64,000 nt of DNA from JAICJR01 sp036494715 (GCA_036494715.1 DASXNY010000089.1:1-64000); one strand, 5' to 3'. Positions 1-8,669 are shown, counted from the stretch's first letter. Program-made: numbers and translations. Notes: generated by a model not told the origin, from the letters alone.

Positions 1-930
1 ATGATCGCTTTACGCCACCACTTCGCACTCCTCGCGCTCGCCCTCGCGGCCGCCACAGCCCTCGCCGGCTGCGGCCTCGGCGGCTCGAGCAAGAACCTGC
101 CGAGCGGTGTGCATCTCGTGATCACGCGCGACTTCGGCCACAAGCAGCTCTACTCCGCGCGCCTGCCGAGCTTCCCGAAGAACGAGACCGTGCTCGGCCT
201 ACTGCAGGCCAAGCACATGGTCGCGACGAGCGACACGGACGTCCGCCAGATCGCCGGCCTCGCCGCCAACAACGGGAGCGACTGGGAGTACCACATCAAC
301 GGCCTCGCACCCGACCTGAGCGCGGCGCGCCAGAAGCTGTCGAAGGGCGACGTCGTGCAGTGGGACTACAGCCCCACGCACACCACAACGACGATCCCGG
401 CGATCATCGGCGCCTGGCCCGAGCCGTTCGTGCGAGGAGAAGGAGGCAAGCGCTTCCCGGTGCGCATCGAGTGCTCGCAGCCGAGCAGCAGCGCCTGCAA
501 GACCGTGACCCAGCGGCTCGCCCAGGCGGGCGCGGTCACGAGCTCGAGCTCGCTCGCCGAGGCGGCCGGCTCGAAGACGCTGCGCATGGTGGTGGCGCCG
601 TGGTCGAAGCTCAAGGGCCTCGGCGGGGCCGTCGGCTCGCTCACGGCGGGCCCGCAGCAGAGCGGCGTGTTCGCGCGCTTCAGCAAGAGCGGCAACGCGC
701 TCACCCTGCTGGACATCAATGGGGTCCCCGCCAAACAGGCACCAAAAGGCAGCGGCCTGATCGCCGCCACCCAGCAGAAGGGCGGCGGCCCGACGTGGAT
801 CGTCACCGGCCTCAGCGAGCAAGGGGTCGAGCGCGCCGCCAGGGCGCTCGACACGCGCGCGCTGCGCAACGCGTTCGCCGTAGCGGTCACGCCGAAGCGA
901 ACCGTCCGCCTGCCGCTGCGCGCGGGCTGA
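1..930 (+). CDS. Secreted lipoprotein with DUF4430-like domain
   Basis: Predicted surface lipoprotein of 309 aa. Residues 1-23 form a hydrophobic signal peptide ending in the lipobox Leu-Ala-Gly-Cys, with Cys24 as the lipidation site. Residues about 35-125 look like a DUF4430 (transcobalamin C-terminal-like) fold: the stretch SDWEYHINGL (93-102) and GDVVQWDYS (116-124) match the usual W-Y-x-x-N-G and G-D-x-V-x-W pattern. The second half is not recognised. DUF4430 domains are often ligand-binding or surface-display modules, but no ligand can be named here. The ATG is the first base of the window, so upstream signals are not visible; the signal peptide supports this start. Confidence 0.7.
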   Translation: MIALRHHFALLALALAAATALAGCGLGGSSKNLPSGVHLVITRDFGHKQLYSARLPSFPKNETVLGLLQAKHMVATSDTDVRQIAGLAANNGSDWEYHINGLAPDLSAARQKLSKGDVVQWDYSPTHTTTTIPAIIGAWPEPFVRGEGGKRFPVRIECSQPSSSACKTVTQRLAQAGAVTSSSSLAEAAGSKTLRMVVAPWSKLKGLGGAVGSLTAGPQQSGVFARFSKSGNALTLLDINGVPAKQAPKGSGLIAATQQKGGGPTWIVTGLSEQGVERAARALDTRALRNAFAVAVTPKRTVRLPLRAG

Positions 931-951
931 CAAGATCAGGGCGGGATTCGC

Positions 952-1461
952 ATGGACCTCGAAGAAGCCATCCGCACCCGCCGCACCCACAAGGCCTACG
1001 CGCCCGAGCCGGTGGACCGCCAGACGCTCGACGAGCTGCTCGAGCTCGCCCGCTGGGCGCCCAACCACCACCTCACGAATCCGTGGCGCTTCCACGTGCT
1101 GGGGCCGGAATCGCTCGAGAAGTTGAAGGAGGCGGCGGGGCCGGAGGGCGCGAGCAAGCTCGACCGCGCGCCCACGCTCGTGATCGTCACCACCACGCGC
1201 ATGGGCGACGCGATCCAGGACGAGGAGGACCTGCTTGCCACGGGCGTCGCCGCCTACATCGTGCTGCTGGCCGCGCACGCGCGCGGGCTCGTGGGCTACT
1301 GGCGCACGCCCGGGATCCTGCGCACCTCCGCCGGCCGCGCCGCCGTGGGTATCCCCGACGACGAGCGCTTCGTCGCGCTGCTCCACCTCGGCTATCCGCG
1401 CCAGGAGAAGGACGCACCTGAGCGGGAGCCGGCCGGGCACTACGTGACGTTCCTGCCGTGA
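952..1461 (+). CDS. Nitroreductase-family flavoprotein
   Basis: Small (169 aa) nitroreductase-fold protein, expected to bind FMN and use NAD(P)H to reduce nitro or quinone-like compounds; the true substrate cannot be told. The N-terminal AIRTRRTHKAY segment (6-16) is the typical Arg-rich FMN phosphate-binding start of this family, followed by the ARWAPNHH motif and a C-terminal GYWRTP segment. It is compact compared with the usual 180-220 aa. The stop overlaps the GTG start of the next gene (glpD) by 4 nt, so the two are probably translated together. Confidence 0.8.
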   Translation: MDLEEAIRTRRTHKAYAPEPVDRQTLDELLELARWAPNHHLTNPWRFHVLGPESLEKLKEAAGPEGASKLDRAPTLVIVTTTRMGDAIQDEEDLLATGVAAYIVLLAAHARGLVGYWRTPGILRTSAGRAAVGIPDDERFVALLHLGYPRQEKDAPEREPAGHYVTFLP

Positions 1462-3098
1462 TCGCGCGCGACGACGCACTCGGCGCGCTCCAGGAGGAGA
1501 GCTTCGACGTCGTCGTGATCGGCGGCGGGATCACTGGCGCGGGCGTCGCGCTCGACGCCGCCTCGCGCGGGTACAGCGTCGCCCTGGTGGAGCGCGACGA
1601 CTTCGCCTCCGGCACCTCGAGCCGCTCCTCCAAGCTCGTCCACGGCGGCCTCCGCTACCTGCAGAACTTCGACCTCGGCCTGGTCAGGGAGGCACTGCTC
1701 GAGCGCGCGCTGATGGTCAACCTGGCACCGCACCTCGTACACCCGCTCCCGCTGCTCGTGCCCGGTTTCGACAGCAAGCGCCCGGACCTGCTCGTGGGCG
1801 TGGGCCTGAACATGTACGACGTGATGGCGCGCGACCGGCTGCGCCGGCGCCCCGGCGACGAGGAGTGGAGCCCCGATCGCCACCGCATCATCAGCGCCGA
1901 GGAGACGCTCGAGCTGATCCCGGCGCTCGAGCAGCGCAGCCCCACGTCCGCATACCTCTTCTACGACTGCCAGACCGACGACGTGCGGCTCGTGCTGACC
2001 GTGCTTGGCGAGGCCGAGCGCTTCGGCGCCGTGATCGCGAACCGCGCCGAGGTGACTGGCCTGATCGACCGCGGCGGCCGCGCCGCCGGCGTGCTCTGCC
2101 TCGACCGCCTGACCGGCACCGAGTTCGAGCTGAGCGCGGAGAACGTGGTGAACGCCACCGGTGTCTGGGCCGACCAGCTGCGCCCGGACGAGCTCTACGG
2201 CGCCGAGGAGGTCCCGCGCATCCGCCCGAGCCGCGGCACGCACATCACGCTCGCCCAGGAGGACCTCGACCTGCGCGCCGGGGCGATCGTCCCCGCCGGC
2301 GGTGGACGCACGATCTTCGCGCTGCCCTGGCTCGGCCGCACGCTGGTCGGCACCACCGACAACGACTACGACGGCTCGCTCGAGCACATCGCGCCCGACG
2401 AGGGCGACATCGAGTACCTGCTCGACGCCTGCAACGACTTCTTCGGCACTTCGCTGAGCGCCTCCGATCTCACCGGCGCGTACGCGGGCGTGCGCCCGCT
2501 GATCTCGTCGGGCGATCCGAAGAAGTCGGTCGACATTTCCCGCAAGGCGGAGCTCTACGAGACGAGTTCCGGCATGCTGACCATCACCGGCGGCAAGCTC
2601 ACCACCTGGCGCCGGATGGCGAAGATGACCGTGGACCGCATCGTGGAGCGCGAGTCGCGCGAGGCCGAGTGCCGGACGCACGAGATACCGCTCGGCCTAC
2701 CGGCGCAGGAGGGCGACCTGCCGGCGACGCCCGGCGTGGACGACGAGGCGCGCGAGCGCCTGGCCGGCCGCTACGGCCACGCGGCCCGCGGCGTGCTCGC
2801 GCTTGCCGCCCAGCGTCCCGAGCTGGCGTGCCGCATTGTGCCGGACCTGCCCGACCTGCTGGCCGAGGCGCCCTTCGCCGCCGTGCACGAGCAGGCGTTC
2901 AGCCTCGCCGACGTGCTGCTGCGGCGCACCCGGGTCGGGCTGCTCGCCGCCCCCGAGCTGATTGCGCCAGACGCCGGCGCCCCGCGCACGGTGGCCGAGG
3001 CGATGGCGCCCGAGCTCGACTGGGACGAGACGCGCATCGACGAGGAGCTGCGCGATTGGCGCGACCTCGCGGCCGCGGAGGGGATCGCGCCGCGGTGA
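1458..3098 (+). CDS. glpD: Aerobic glycerol-3-phosphate dehydrogenase
   Basis: FAD-dependent oxidation of sn-glycerol 3-phosphate to dihydroxyacetone phosphate, passing electrons to the quinone pool at the membrane. The N-terminal dinucleotide-binding motif VVVIGGGITGAGVALDAASR begins near residue 18 and is followed by the family signature SSRSSKLVHGGLRYL. The C-terminal DAO_C-like helical domain covers about 390-520. The length (546 aa) is normal for the family. A GTG start overlaps the upstream stop, and its own TGA overlaps the GTG of folP, indicating translational coupling. No glycerol kinase or facilitator gene lies nearby. Confidence 0.92.
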   Translation: MIARDDALGALQEESFDVVVIGGGITGAGVALDAASRGYSVALVERDDFASGTSSRSSKLVHGGLRYLQNFDLGLVREALLERALMVNLAPHLVHPLPLLVPGFDSKRPDLLVGVGLNMYDVMARDRLRRRPGDEEWSPDRHRIISAEETLELIPALEQRSPTSAYLFYDCQTDDVRLVLTVLGEAERFGAVIANRAEVTGLIDRGGRAAGVLCLDRLTGTEFELSAENVVNATGVWADQLRPDELYGAEEVPRIRPSRGTHITLAQEDLDLRAGAIVPAGGGRTIFALPWLGRTLVGTTDNDYDGSLEHIAPDEGDIEYLLDACNDFFGTSLSASDLTGAYAGVRPLISSGDPKKSVDISRKAELYETSSGMLTITGGKLTTWRRMAKMTVDRIVERESREAECRTHEIPLGLPAQEGDLPATPGVDDEARERLAGRYGHAARGVLALAAQRPELACRIVPDLPDLLAEAPFAAVHEQAFSLADVLLRRTRVGLLAAPELIAPDAGAPRTVAEAMAPELDWDETRIDEELRDWRDLAAAEGIAPR

Positions 3099-3985
3099 CC
3101 GGCCAGACGTTGCGGCTACCCGGACGCGTGCTCGAGCTCGAGCAGGGACGGCCGCTGCTGATGGGGGTGGTGAACGCCTCGCCCGAGTCGTTCTCGGACG
3201 GCTCCGAGGTGGCCGACCTCGCCGCCCAGCTCCGCCGCGCCCTCCAGCTCACCGACGAGGGCGCGAGCATGATCGACGTCGGCGGCGAGTCGGGCGTCAC
3301 GGGTGCGCCGCCGATCTCTGCGGATGAGGAGATCACGCGCGTCGTGCCGCTTGTGGAGCGGCTGGCGCAGGAGGGCATCTTCGTGTCGGTGGACACGTGG
3401 AAGGCGCCGGTGGCGCAGGCGGCGCTCGCGGCGGGTGCCGCGATGATCAACGACGTCAGCGGTCTGCGCGACCCGCTGCTCGCTGACGCCTGCGCGGCGG
3501 CCGGCGCCGCGCTGGTGATCATGCACACGCGCGCGGAGCCGAAGCACAAGGAGTTCCCCGGCTACGACGACCCGGTCGCCGACGTGCTCGCCTTCCTAAG
3601 GGAGCGCATCGCGCAGGCCGCCGAACGCGGGCTCGCGGAGGACCACATCGTCGTCGACCCAGGACCGGACTTCGCCAAGACGCCCGCCGAGACGGTGGAG
3701 GTGCTGCGCGGCCTCGGCAAGCTCCGCGAGCTGGGCCGGCCGATACTGCTGGCGGTTTCGCGCAAGGACTTCATCGGCGCGATCACCGGCCGGCCGCCGC
3801 GCGAGCGCCTCGCGGGCACGCTCGCGGCGGTGGGGGAGGGCGCCGCCCAGGGCGCGACGATCCTGCGCGTGCACGACGTCGCTGAGACCAGGGATTTCCT
3901 CAGCGTCAGGGACGCGTTGCGCGGGGTGGTTAAGGTCTCGGAAGATCTCCGGCTCGACGAGAGTCTGAGGAGAGAGGGCACATGA
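3095..3985 (+). CDS. folP: Dihydropteroate synthase
   Basis: Condenses 6-hydroxymethyl-dihydropterin pyrophosphate with p-aminobenzoate to give dihydropteroate in folate synthesis (cytoplasmic TIM barrel). Visible motifs are VNASPESFSDG (pterin-binding loop), DVGGESG, VSVDTWK, INDVSGL, VVDPGPDF and SRKDFIG, in family order. The start is the GTG at 3095, which overlaps the glpD stop; the open frame extends further upstream only as an antisense-like shadow inside glpD. The product is 296 aa. The stop overlaps the next ATG. Other folate genes (folB, folK) are absent here, so this folP is separated from its pathway partners. Confidence 0.9.
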   Translation: MTGQTLRLPGRVLELEQGRPLLMGVVNASPESFSDGSEVADLAAQLRRALQLTDEGASMIDVGGESGVTGAPPISADEEITRVVPLVERLAQEGIFVSVDTWKAPVAQAALAAGAAMINDVSGLRDPLLADACAAAGAALVIMHTRAEPKHKEFPGYDDPVADVLAFLRERIAQAAERGLAEDHIVVDPGPDFAKTPAETVEVLRGLGKLRELGRPILLAVSRKDFIGAITGRPPRERLAGTLAAVGEGAAQGATILRVHDVAETRDFLSVRDALRGVVKVSEDLRLDESLRREGT

Positions 3986-4776
3986 ACGGCGACGGGACAG
4001 TCACGATCGCGCAGATCTCCGACCTGCACTGCGGGTCGCCGCACTTCGTCCCGAGCCTGCTCGAGCGCGCCGTGGCCGAGCTAAACGAGCTCCAGCCCGA
4101 CTGCGTGATCGTCTCCGGCGACCTCACCAACGACGGCTTCCGCCCCGAGTTCCAGGCCGCGCGCGAGTACCTCGACCGCGTGGAGTGCGAGCGGGTGATC
4201 ATCGTGCCCGGCAACCACGACTCGCGCAACGTCGGGTACGTCCACTTCGAGGAGCTGTTCGGCGAGCGCTCCACCTTCCTGCACCTCGACGGCGTCTCGA
4301 TCGTCGCGATCGACTCGACCGAGCCGGATCTCGACCACGGCACGATCGGCCGCGGCCGCTACGGGTGGATCAGGGAGTGCTTCGCGGGCGACGCCTACCT
4401 GCGGATCTTCGTCCTGCATCACCACCTGCTGCCGGTGCCGGGCACGGGCCGCGAGCGCAACGTTGTGCACGACGCCGGCGACGCGCTCGAATGCCTGCAG
4501 AGCGCCGACTGCCACCTCGTGCTGTCCGGCCACAAGCACGTGTCGTACGCGTGGCGGCTCGAGGACCTGTTCGTGGTCAACGCGGGCACCGTCTCGACCA
4601 CGCGCCTGCGCGGCAAGACCAAGCCCTGCTACGGCGTGATCGAGGCCTCACCGGAGCGCGTCATCGTCTACCGCAAATACCCCTTCCATGAACAAGAAGC
4701 GATCCTCAGCTTCGACCCCCGCACCTACGAGTACGAGAAGTCGGGTCAGCTGCTGGGCGAGACCGCAACCGGCTGA
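3982..4776 (+). CDS. Calcineurin-like metallophosphoesterase
   Basis: Binuclear-metal phosphoesterase of 264 aa. The metal-binding motifs appear in order: ISDLHCG (D-x-H), VSGDLTNDG (G-D), VPGNHDSRN (G-N-H-D), FVLHHHLLP and LSGHKH. Together they define the class III cyclic-nucleotide phosphodiesterase/Icc-like group, but the substrate could be a cyclic nucleotide, nucleotide or phosphodiester. No membrane segment is seen, so it is probably cytoplasmic. The ATG overlaps the folP stop, making it the last gene of a four-gene coupled run starting with the nitroreductase gene. Confidence 0.85.
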   Translation: MNGDGTVTIAQISDLHCGSPHFVPSLLERAVAELNELQPDCVIVSGDLTNDGFRPEFQAAREYLDRVECERVIIVPGNHDSRNVGYVHFEELFGERSTFLHLDGVSIVAIDSTEPDLDHGTIGRGRYGWIRECFAGDAYLRIFVLHHHLLPVPGTGRERNVVHDAGDALECLQSADCHLVLSGHKHVSYAWRLEDLFVVNAGTVSTTRLRGKTKPCYGVIEASPERVIVYRKYPFHEQEAILSFDPRTYEYEKSGQLLGETATG

Positions 4777-4779
4777 GCC

Positions 4780-4803
4780 CCGCACTTCCGCACTTCCGCT
4801 AAT
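4780..4803. repeat. Short period-8 tandem repeat between convergent genes
   Basis: CCGCACTT is repeated twice and followed by a partial copy (CCGCTAAT). It fills the 22-nt spacer between the phosphoesterase stop and the convergent DUF5679 gene, whose stop codon lies in the last unit. The unit resembles the CCGCACT heptamer repeated near 33.9 kb. Confidence 0.6.
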
Positions 4804-4945
4804 CCAGCTTCCCGATCTTGAAAATCTTCGTCCCGCACGACGGACAGGTGCCCTGAATCGCCGGGCGCCCGTTCTTCATCGTCACCTGCTGCGGGCTCTG
4901 GATCTCGACCTTCTTTTTCTCCTTGACGCAATAGCCCTCTGGCAT
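4799..4945 (-). CDS. DUF5679 miniprotein (zinc-ribbon-like)
   Basis: A 48-aa protein too short for most ORF callers. It starts MPEGYCVKEKKKVEI, then carries the conserved core VTMKNGRPAIQGTCPSCG and ends with TKIFKIGKLD, which is the DUF5679 signature common in actinobacteria. The C-terminal CPSCG pair could bind metal. The first knuckle has only one Cys (YCVKEK), where some family members have a second Cys. A near-perfect Shine-Dalgarno sequence, AAGGAGGTGG, sits just upstream of the ATG on the minus strand (plus positions about 4952-4961), which strongly supports expression. Function unknown. Confidence 0.88.
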   Translation of the reverse strand: MPEGYCVKEKKKVEIQSPQQVTMKNGRPAIQGTCPSCGTKIFKIGKLD

Positions 4946-5067
4946 GAGAGACCACCTCCTTGGGTTGACAGGGGTTATTCGACACTTGATCCCGTCTCCC
5001 TGTTCCGAGAAGGTTTATGTCAAGTGGCTCCTGGAATCACCACTATGAGGTATGGAGAGACCGTGAC

Positions 5068-5092
5068 CAGGGCGCGCGAAGGGCGCGCCCTG
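5068..5092 (+). other. Perfect 10-bp hairpin upstream of the PRC-barrel gene
   Basis: CAGGGCGCGC and GCGCGCCCTG flank a 5-nt loop, a perfect 10-bp G+C stem ending 25 nt before the gene start. No T-run follows, so it is not a simple intrinsic terminator; it could be a 5' stabilising hairpin or an operator. Confidence 0.6.
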
Positions 5093-5117
5093 GGCCACGG
5101 ATCCGGAGATGCAGCAG

Positions 5118-5495
5118 ATGCCCACATTCGATTTGGATGAGACCCGGGCCTGGTCCGGGCTAGAGGTGTTCGACCACACCGGCGACCGAGTCGGACGGCT
5201 CTCGGCGATTTACGCCGACACCGCCGATCACGAACCGCGCTTCGGCCTGGTGCGCACCGGCCTATTCGGACTGCGCTCCGTGCTCGTCCCGCTGGAAGGT
5301 GCGTTCGAGGAGGGTGGCGCGCTGATCCTGGATCTCGAGCGGCACCTGATCAAGGGGGCGCCGCACCTCCGCCGCGAGGAGCCGCTTGCGCCAGAGGCGG
5401 AAGCAGAGCTCTACAGCCACTACGGCATGGAAGTGCCGACCACGAGCAGTGGCCAGCCGCGCCTCGAGCTGATGCAGCTCGAGCACGCGGACTGA
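5118..5495 (+). CDS. PRC-barrel domain protein
   Basis: A 125-aa protein with one PRC-barrel, the beta-barrel found in photosynthetic reaction centre H subunits and in RimM. Here it spans about residues 10-85, including WSGLEVFDHTGDRVGRL and FGLRSVLVPLEGA. Stand-alone PRC-barrel proteins are abundant in actinobacteria and have no firm role; stress or RNA-related functions have been proposed. I chose the second ATG (5118) because GGAG at 5105-5108 gives a 9-nt spacing, while the ATG at 5109 touches it. The gene is convergent with the downstream transporter gene. Confidence 0.8.
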   Translation: MPTFDLDETRAWSGLEVFDHTGDRVGRLSAIYADTADHEPRFGLVRTGLFGLRSVLVPLEGAFEEGGALILDLERHLIKGAPHLRREEPLAPEAEAELYSHYGMEVPTTSSGQPRLELMQLEHAD

Positions 5496-5518
5496 CCTGG
5501 GGGCTGGAACTAGCGGAA

Positions 5519-6991
5519 CTAGCAGTCGACGCAGGGCGCGGGGTCGCCCGCGCGCGCCCGCGCGAACCGTGTGCGGAGGGCGATGCCGCTGGCCGCGCTG
5601 GCGAAGCCGAGCACGGCCACCGCGGTCACGACGCCGAGGCCGGGGCGGAAGCCGTCGAGCAACGACCTGCCCGTGGCGCCGGCGCCGGCGTTGGCGGTCA
5701 CCACGGCGGTGACAATCGACAGCACAAGAGCGCCGCCTATCTGGAACGAGGTGCTTACGAGCCCGGAGGCGAGGCCCTGCTCGTGGTCGGCCACGCCGGT
5801 TGTGGCCGCCATGTTCACCGAGGGGAACGCGAGCGCGAACCCGAGGCCGAGCAGCAGCATCGTCGGCAGGATGATTCCCGCGTATGCCGCCGTGTCGCCG
5901 ATCCGCAGGAACAGCGCGTAGCCGATCACGAACGAAGCCATGCCCGCGGTGATCAGCGGGGCGGTGCCGAGCCGCGTGGCCAACGGACCGATGCGGGGAG
6001 CGCCGAACGCCACGATCAGGCCGGCCGGCAGGAACGCCAGCGCGGTGCCGAGCGCGGACCAGCCGAGCAACTCCTGCATGTAGAGCGTGCCGATGAACTG
6101 GAAGCCGACATAGCAACCGAACGTCGCCATCGCCGCCAGGTTCGCCCGCAATACGCCCGGCACGCGCAGGATCCCGAGCCGCACGAGCGGGTGTGACACC
6201 CGCTGTTCGACTGCGACGAACGCGTAGCCGAGCAGGGCAGCAGCGGCCAGCGCGACGATCGTCCGCGCCGACGTCCAGCCGGCCTGTGGAGCGTCGGACA
6301 CCCCGTACACGAGGGCGAGCATGGCGCTCGTGATCAGCGCCGCGCCCACGAGGTCGAAGCGGCCGCTCACGCGCTCCTCGTCCTTGTCGCGGCCGAGTAC
6401 CTGCGGCGCCGCGAACAGCAGCGCCAGCGCGATCGGCACGGGCAGCAGGAACGTGAAGCGCCAGCCGATGCTCGTCAGGAGGCCGCCGAGCACGAGTCCC
6501 ATCGAGAAGCCGCTTGCGCCGGTGGCCGTGTAGATACCCAGGGCGCGGTTGCGCGCGGCGCCCTCGGGGAACGTCGTGGTGATGATCGAGAGGCTCGCAG
6601 GCGCGGTGAACGCGGCGCTGGCGCCCTTGACGAAGCGCGAGGCGATCAGCAACGGACCGCTCGACACGAGCGTGCCGACGATCGAGGCCGCCGCGAACAC
6701 GGCAAGGGCGTAGATCAGGACCTTGCGCCGCCCGAGCAGGTCGGCCGCGCGGCCGCCGAGCAGGAGCAGGCCGCCGTAGCCGAGCACGTAGCCGCTCACC
6801 ACCCACTGCAGGGTGGAGGTCGAGAGGTGAAGGTCACGCTCGATGCTCGGCAGCGCGATGCCGACCATCGAGACGTCGAGTCCGTCCAGGAACAGGACGC
6901 CGCAGAGGACGAGGAGCGTCAGCCAACCGCGTCGATCCAGGATGTCCGAGCCGGGTCTTGTAATGGTGGGGGAGGTGGAGGTCGAATTCAT
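5519..6991 (-). CDS. MFS drug:H+ antiporter, DHA2 (EmrB/QacA-like)
   Basis: Integral-membrane exporter of 490 aa, consistent with the 14-helix DHA2 family that expels drugs or toxic organics using the proton gradient. The first helix begins at about residue 24, and the family signature LFLDGLDVSMVGIALPSIERD (from residue 33) is clear. Motif A, GGRAADLLGRRKVL, lies at about 78-91 between TM2 and TM3. It is divergent from a MarR gene across 75 nt, the usual arrangement for a repressor controlling its own efflux pump. Upstream, TATAAT (plus 7000-7005, read on minus) lies only about 9 nt from the ATG, suggesting a leaderless or nearly leaderless mRNA. Confidence 0.9.
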   Translation of the reverse strand: MNSTSTSPTITRPGSDILDRRGWLTLLVLCGVLFLDGLDVSMVGIALPSIERDLHLSTSTLQWVVSGYVLGYGGLLLLGGRAADLLGRRKVLIYALAVFAAASIVGTLVSSGPLLIASRFVKGASAAFTAPASLSIITTTFPEGAARNRALGIYTATGASGFSMGLVLGGLLTSIGWRFTFLLPVPIALALLFAAPQVLGRDKDEERVSGRFDLVGAALITSAMLALVYGVSDAPQAGWTSARTIVALAAAALLGYAFVAVEQRVSHPLVRLGILRVPGVLRANLAAMATFGCYVGFQFIGTLYMQELLGWSALGTALAFLPAGLIVAFGAPRIGPLATRLGTAPLITAGMASFVIGYALFLRIGDTAAYAGIILPTMLLLGLGFALAFPSVNMAATTGVADHEQGLASGLVSTSFQIGGALVLSIVTAVVTANAGAGATGRSLLDGFRPGLGVVTAVAVLGFASAASGIALRTRFARARAGDPAPCVDC

Positions 6992-7066
6992 GCTGCGGGA
7001 TTATATGACATTGCAACTTTTCCTGAAGTGAAAGATTCGTGAACATGGAGCGGCTATGATCCGTAT
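6992..7066. promoter_or_regulatory. Divergent promoter region, MFS exporter and MarR gene
   Basis: On the minus strand a perfect TATAAT occupies 7005 to 7000, about 9 nt before the MFS ATG. On the plus strand TATGAT at 7055-7060 lies 6 nt before the marR ATG at 7067. Both would start transcription at or within 3 nt of the start codon. Neither has a convincing -35 element. CTTTTCCTGAAGTGAAAG at 7017-7034 is an imperfect inverted repeat that could be a MarR operator; this last point is inference. Confidence 0.6.
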
Positions 7067-7435
7067 ATGTCCGTGAAGACAGATCCGGTCGCCCAGTGGC
7101 GCGATCTGGCCGCCCTACACGCGGAGGTGCACGCCGCGCTCGACCGCGAGCTGCGGGAGCAGCACGACCTCTCACCGGTCGAGTACGAGGTGCTCGAGCA
7201 GCTCAGCGCGGCGCAGGAGTCGCGCATGCAGGACGTGGCCTGTTCCGTCCACCTGAACCAGAGCACCTGCTCGCGCGTGGTTGCCCGGCTCGAGGAGGAG
7301 GGGCTCGCCACGCGGGCGATGTGCAGCAACGACAGGCGCGGGATCTACGCCAAGATCACCGACGAGGGACGCAAGCGCATCGAGGACGCCGCGCCGACCT
7401 ACCGGCGCGTGCTCGCCGAAGCACTCCCTCGCTAG
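7067..7435 (+). CDS. MarR-family transcriptional regulator
   Basis: Winged-helix regulator of 122 aa. The helix-turn-helix is within about residues 45-75 (MQDVACSVHLNQSTCSRVVARL) and the wing within about 76-100 (EEEGLATRAMCSNDRRGIYAKI), where the family DxR motif appears as NDRRG. The length is slightly short for the family (usually about 140 aa). Its divergence from the MFS exporter suggests it represses that gene until a ligand binds. Only 13 nt separate its stop from the cyclic-diphosphoglycerate synthetase start, so co-transcription with the downstream metabolic genes is also possible. Confidence 0.87.
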   Translation: MSVKTDPVAQWRDLAALHAEVHAALDRELREQHDLSPVEYEVLEQLSAAQESRMQDVACSVHLNQSTCSRVVARLEEEGLATRAMCSNDRRGIYAKITDEGRKRIEDAAPTYRRVLAEALPR

Positions 7436-7448
7436 CCACAATACGTCG

Positions 7449-8669
7449 ATGCAACGCGCGCCCGTAGTCGCGCTCGTCGACGGGGAGCACCATCCCGCTG
7501 CGGTCCGCGACGCCCTCGCGCGCCTCGACCGCGAGCGGGGAGTGGCCGCAGTGGTCTTCTGCGGCGGCGAGGAGAAGGTACCGCGCGACGTGCTCGCCGA
7601 CCCCGAGCCGCACTACGGCTTCCTGCTCGAGCACGATCCCGAGGCCGCCCTGCGCGCCGCGAGCGGCGTGGGCACCGTGGTGGACCTGGCCGACGAGCCG
7701 GTTTTGCCGACTCACCGCAAGCTCCGGATCGCGGCGCTCGCCCTCCATCTCGGGCTCGTCTACGAGGCCCCGGGCGCACGGCTCACGCCGCCGCGCTACG
7801 AGCGCGTCGACTTCGCGGGGCCCAAGCTCGCGGTGATCGGCACCGGCAAGCGCACGGGCAAGACAGCCGTGGCCGGCCACTGGGCCACGCTCCTGCGCGA
7901 GCACGGCGCCCGGCCGGTGATCGTGTCGATGGGCCGCGGCGGCCCCGCCGACCCGCAGGTGGCCGAGCCGGGGATGTCGCTCGCCGACCTGCGCGCGATC
8001 GCGGCAGGCGGCCGGCACGCCGCGTCGGACTACCTCGAGGACGCGGCGCTCGCGGGCGTGACCACCGTTGGCTGCCGGCGCGTGGGCGGCGGCCTCGTGG
8101 GGGAGCCGTTCGAATCTAACGTGCCGGAGGGCGCGCGGCTGGCCGCCTCGCTCGAGCCGGACGCGCTCATCTTCGAGGGCTCGGGCTCGTGCATTCCGCC
8201 GCTCGAGGCGGACGCCACGGTGTGCGTCGTCGGCCGCGGCGCCGACCTCTCCGGGCTCGGCATCTACCCGCTGTTGCGCAGCCGCCTCGCCCTCCTGATG
8301 GGCGACGATCCGGACACCGAGCTGCCCTGCCGCGCGCTGCGCTGCCGGCTCGAGCCAGAGCCAGTCGAGACGCCGGACCCCGGCGCGCGGATCGCGTTCT
8401 TCACCACCGGCGCGCCGTCGGTGGACTCGCTCGAGCCCGTAGTGGCGTCGACGGCGCTGTCGCGCAGAGGCGAGCTCGAGCACGATCTCGACCGCGCCGC
8501 GGCCGAGCGCTGCGACGTCTACGTGGTCGAGCTCAAGGCCGCCGCGATCGACACGGTGGCGGTACGTGCAGAACAAGAGGGCGCTCGCGTGATATTCCTG
8601 CGCAACCGTCCCGTAGCGCTCAACGGCGATCTCGACGCCGAGCTGCTCGAACTCCACGACCATGCCTGA
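7449..8669 (+). CDS. cpgS: Cyclic 2,3-diphosphoglycerate synthetase
   Basis: By family, catalyses the ATP-dependent intramolecular closure of 2,3-diphosphoglycerate to cyclic 2,3-diphosphoglycerate (cDPG). The 406-aa protein has an N-terminal domain with VALVDGEHHP, then a P-loop GTGKRTGKT at 131-139, the segment VSMGRGGPADP, and EGSGSCIPP further on; these are the conserved blocks of the synthetase. The neighbour makes the substrate (2-phosphoglycerate kinase), and the two overlap by 8 nt. The start is the ATG at 7449; the frame is open further upstream but only inside marR. The family assignment is recalled, not searched. The physiological product in this bacterium is inference. Confidence 0.82.
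   Translation: MQRAPVVALVDGEHHPAAVRDALARLDRERGVAAVVFCGGEEKVPRDVLADPEPHYGFLLEHDPEAALRAASGVGTVVDLADEPVLPTHRKLRIAALALHLGLVYEAPGARLTPPRYERVDFAGPKLAVIGTGKRTGKTAVAGHWATLLREHGARPVIVSMGRGGPADPQVAEPGMSLADLRAIAAGGRHAASDYLEDAALAGVTTVGCRRVGGGLVGEPFESNVPEGARLAASLEPDALIFEGSGSCIPPLEADATVCVVGRGADLSGLGIYPLLRSRLALLMGDDPDTELPCRALRCRLEPEPVETPDPGARIAFFTTGAPSVDSLEPVVASTALSRRGELEHDLDRAAAERCDVYVVELKAAAIDTVAVRAEQEGARVIFLRNRPVALNGDLDAELLELHDHA

Noticed and set aside
199..1479. 426-aa minus-strand open frame over the lipoprotein and nitroreductase genes
   Set aside because: Composition is typical of an antisense shadow in high-GC DNA; both plus-strand genes have signal-peptide or family motifs.
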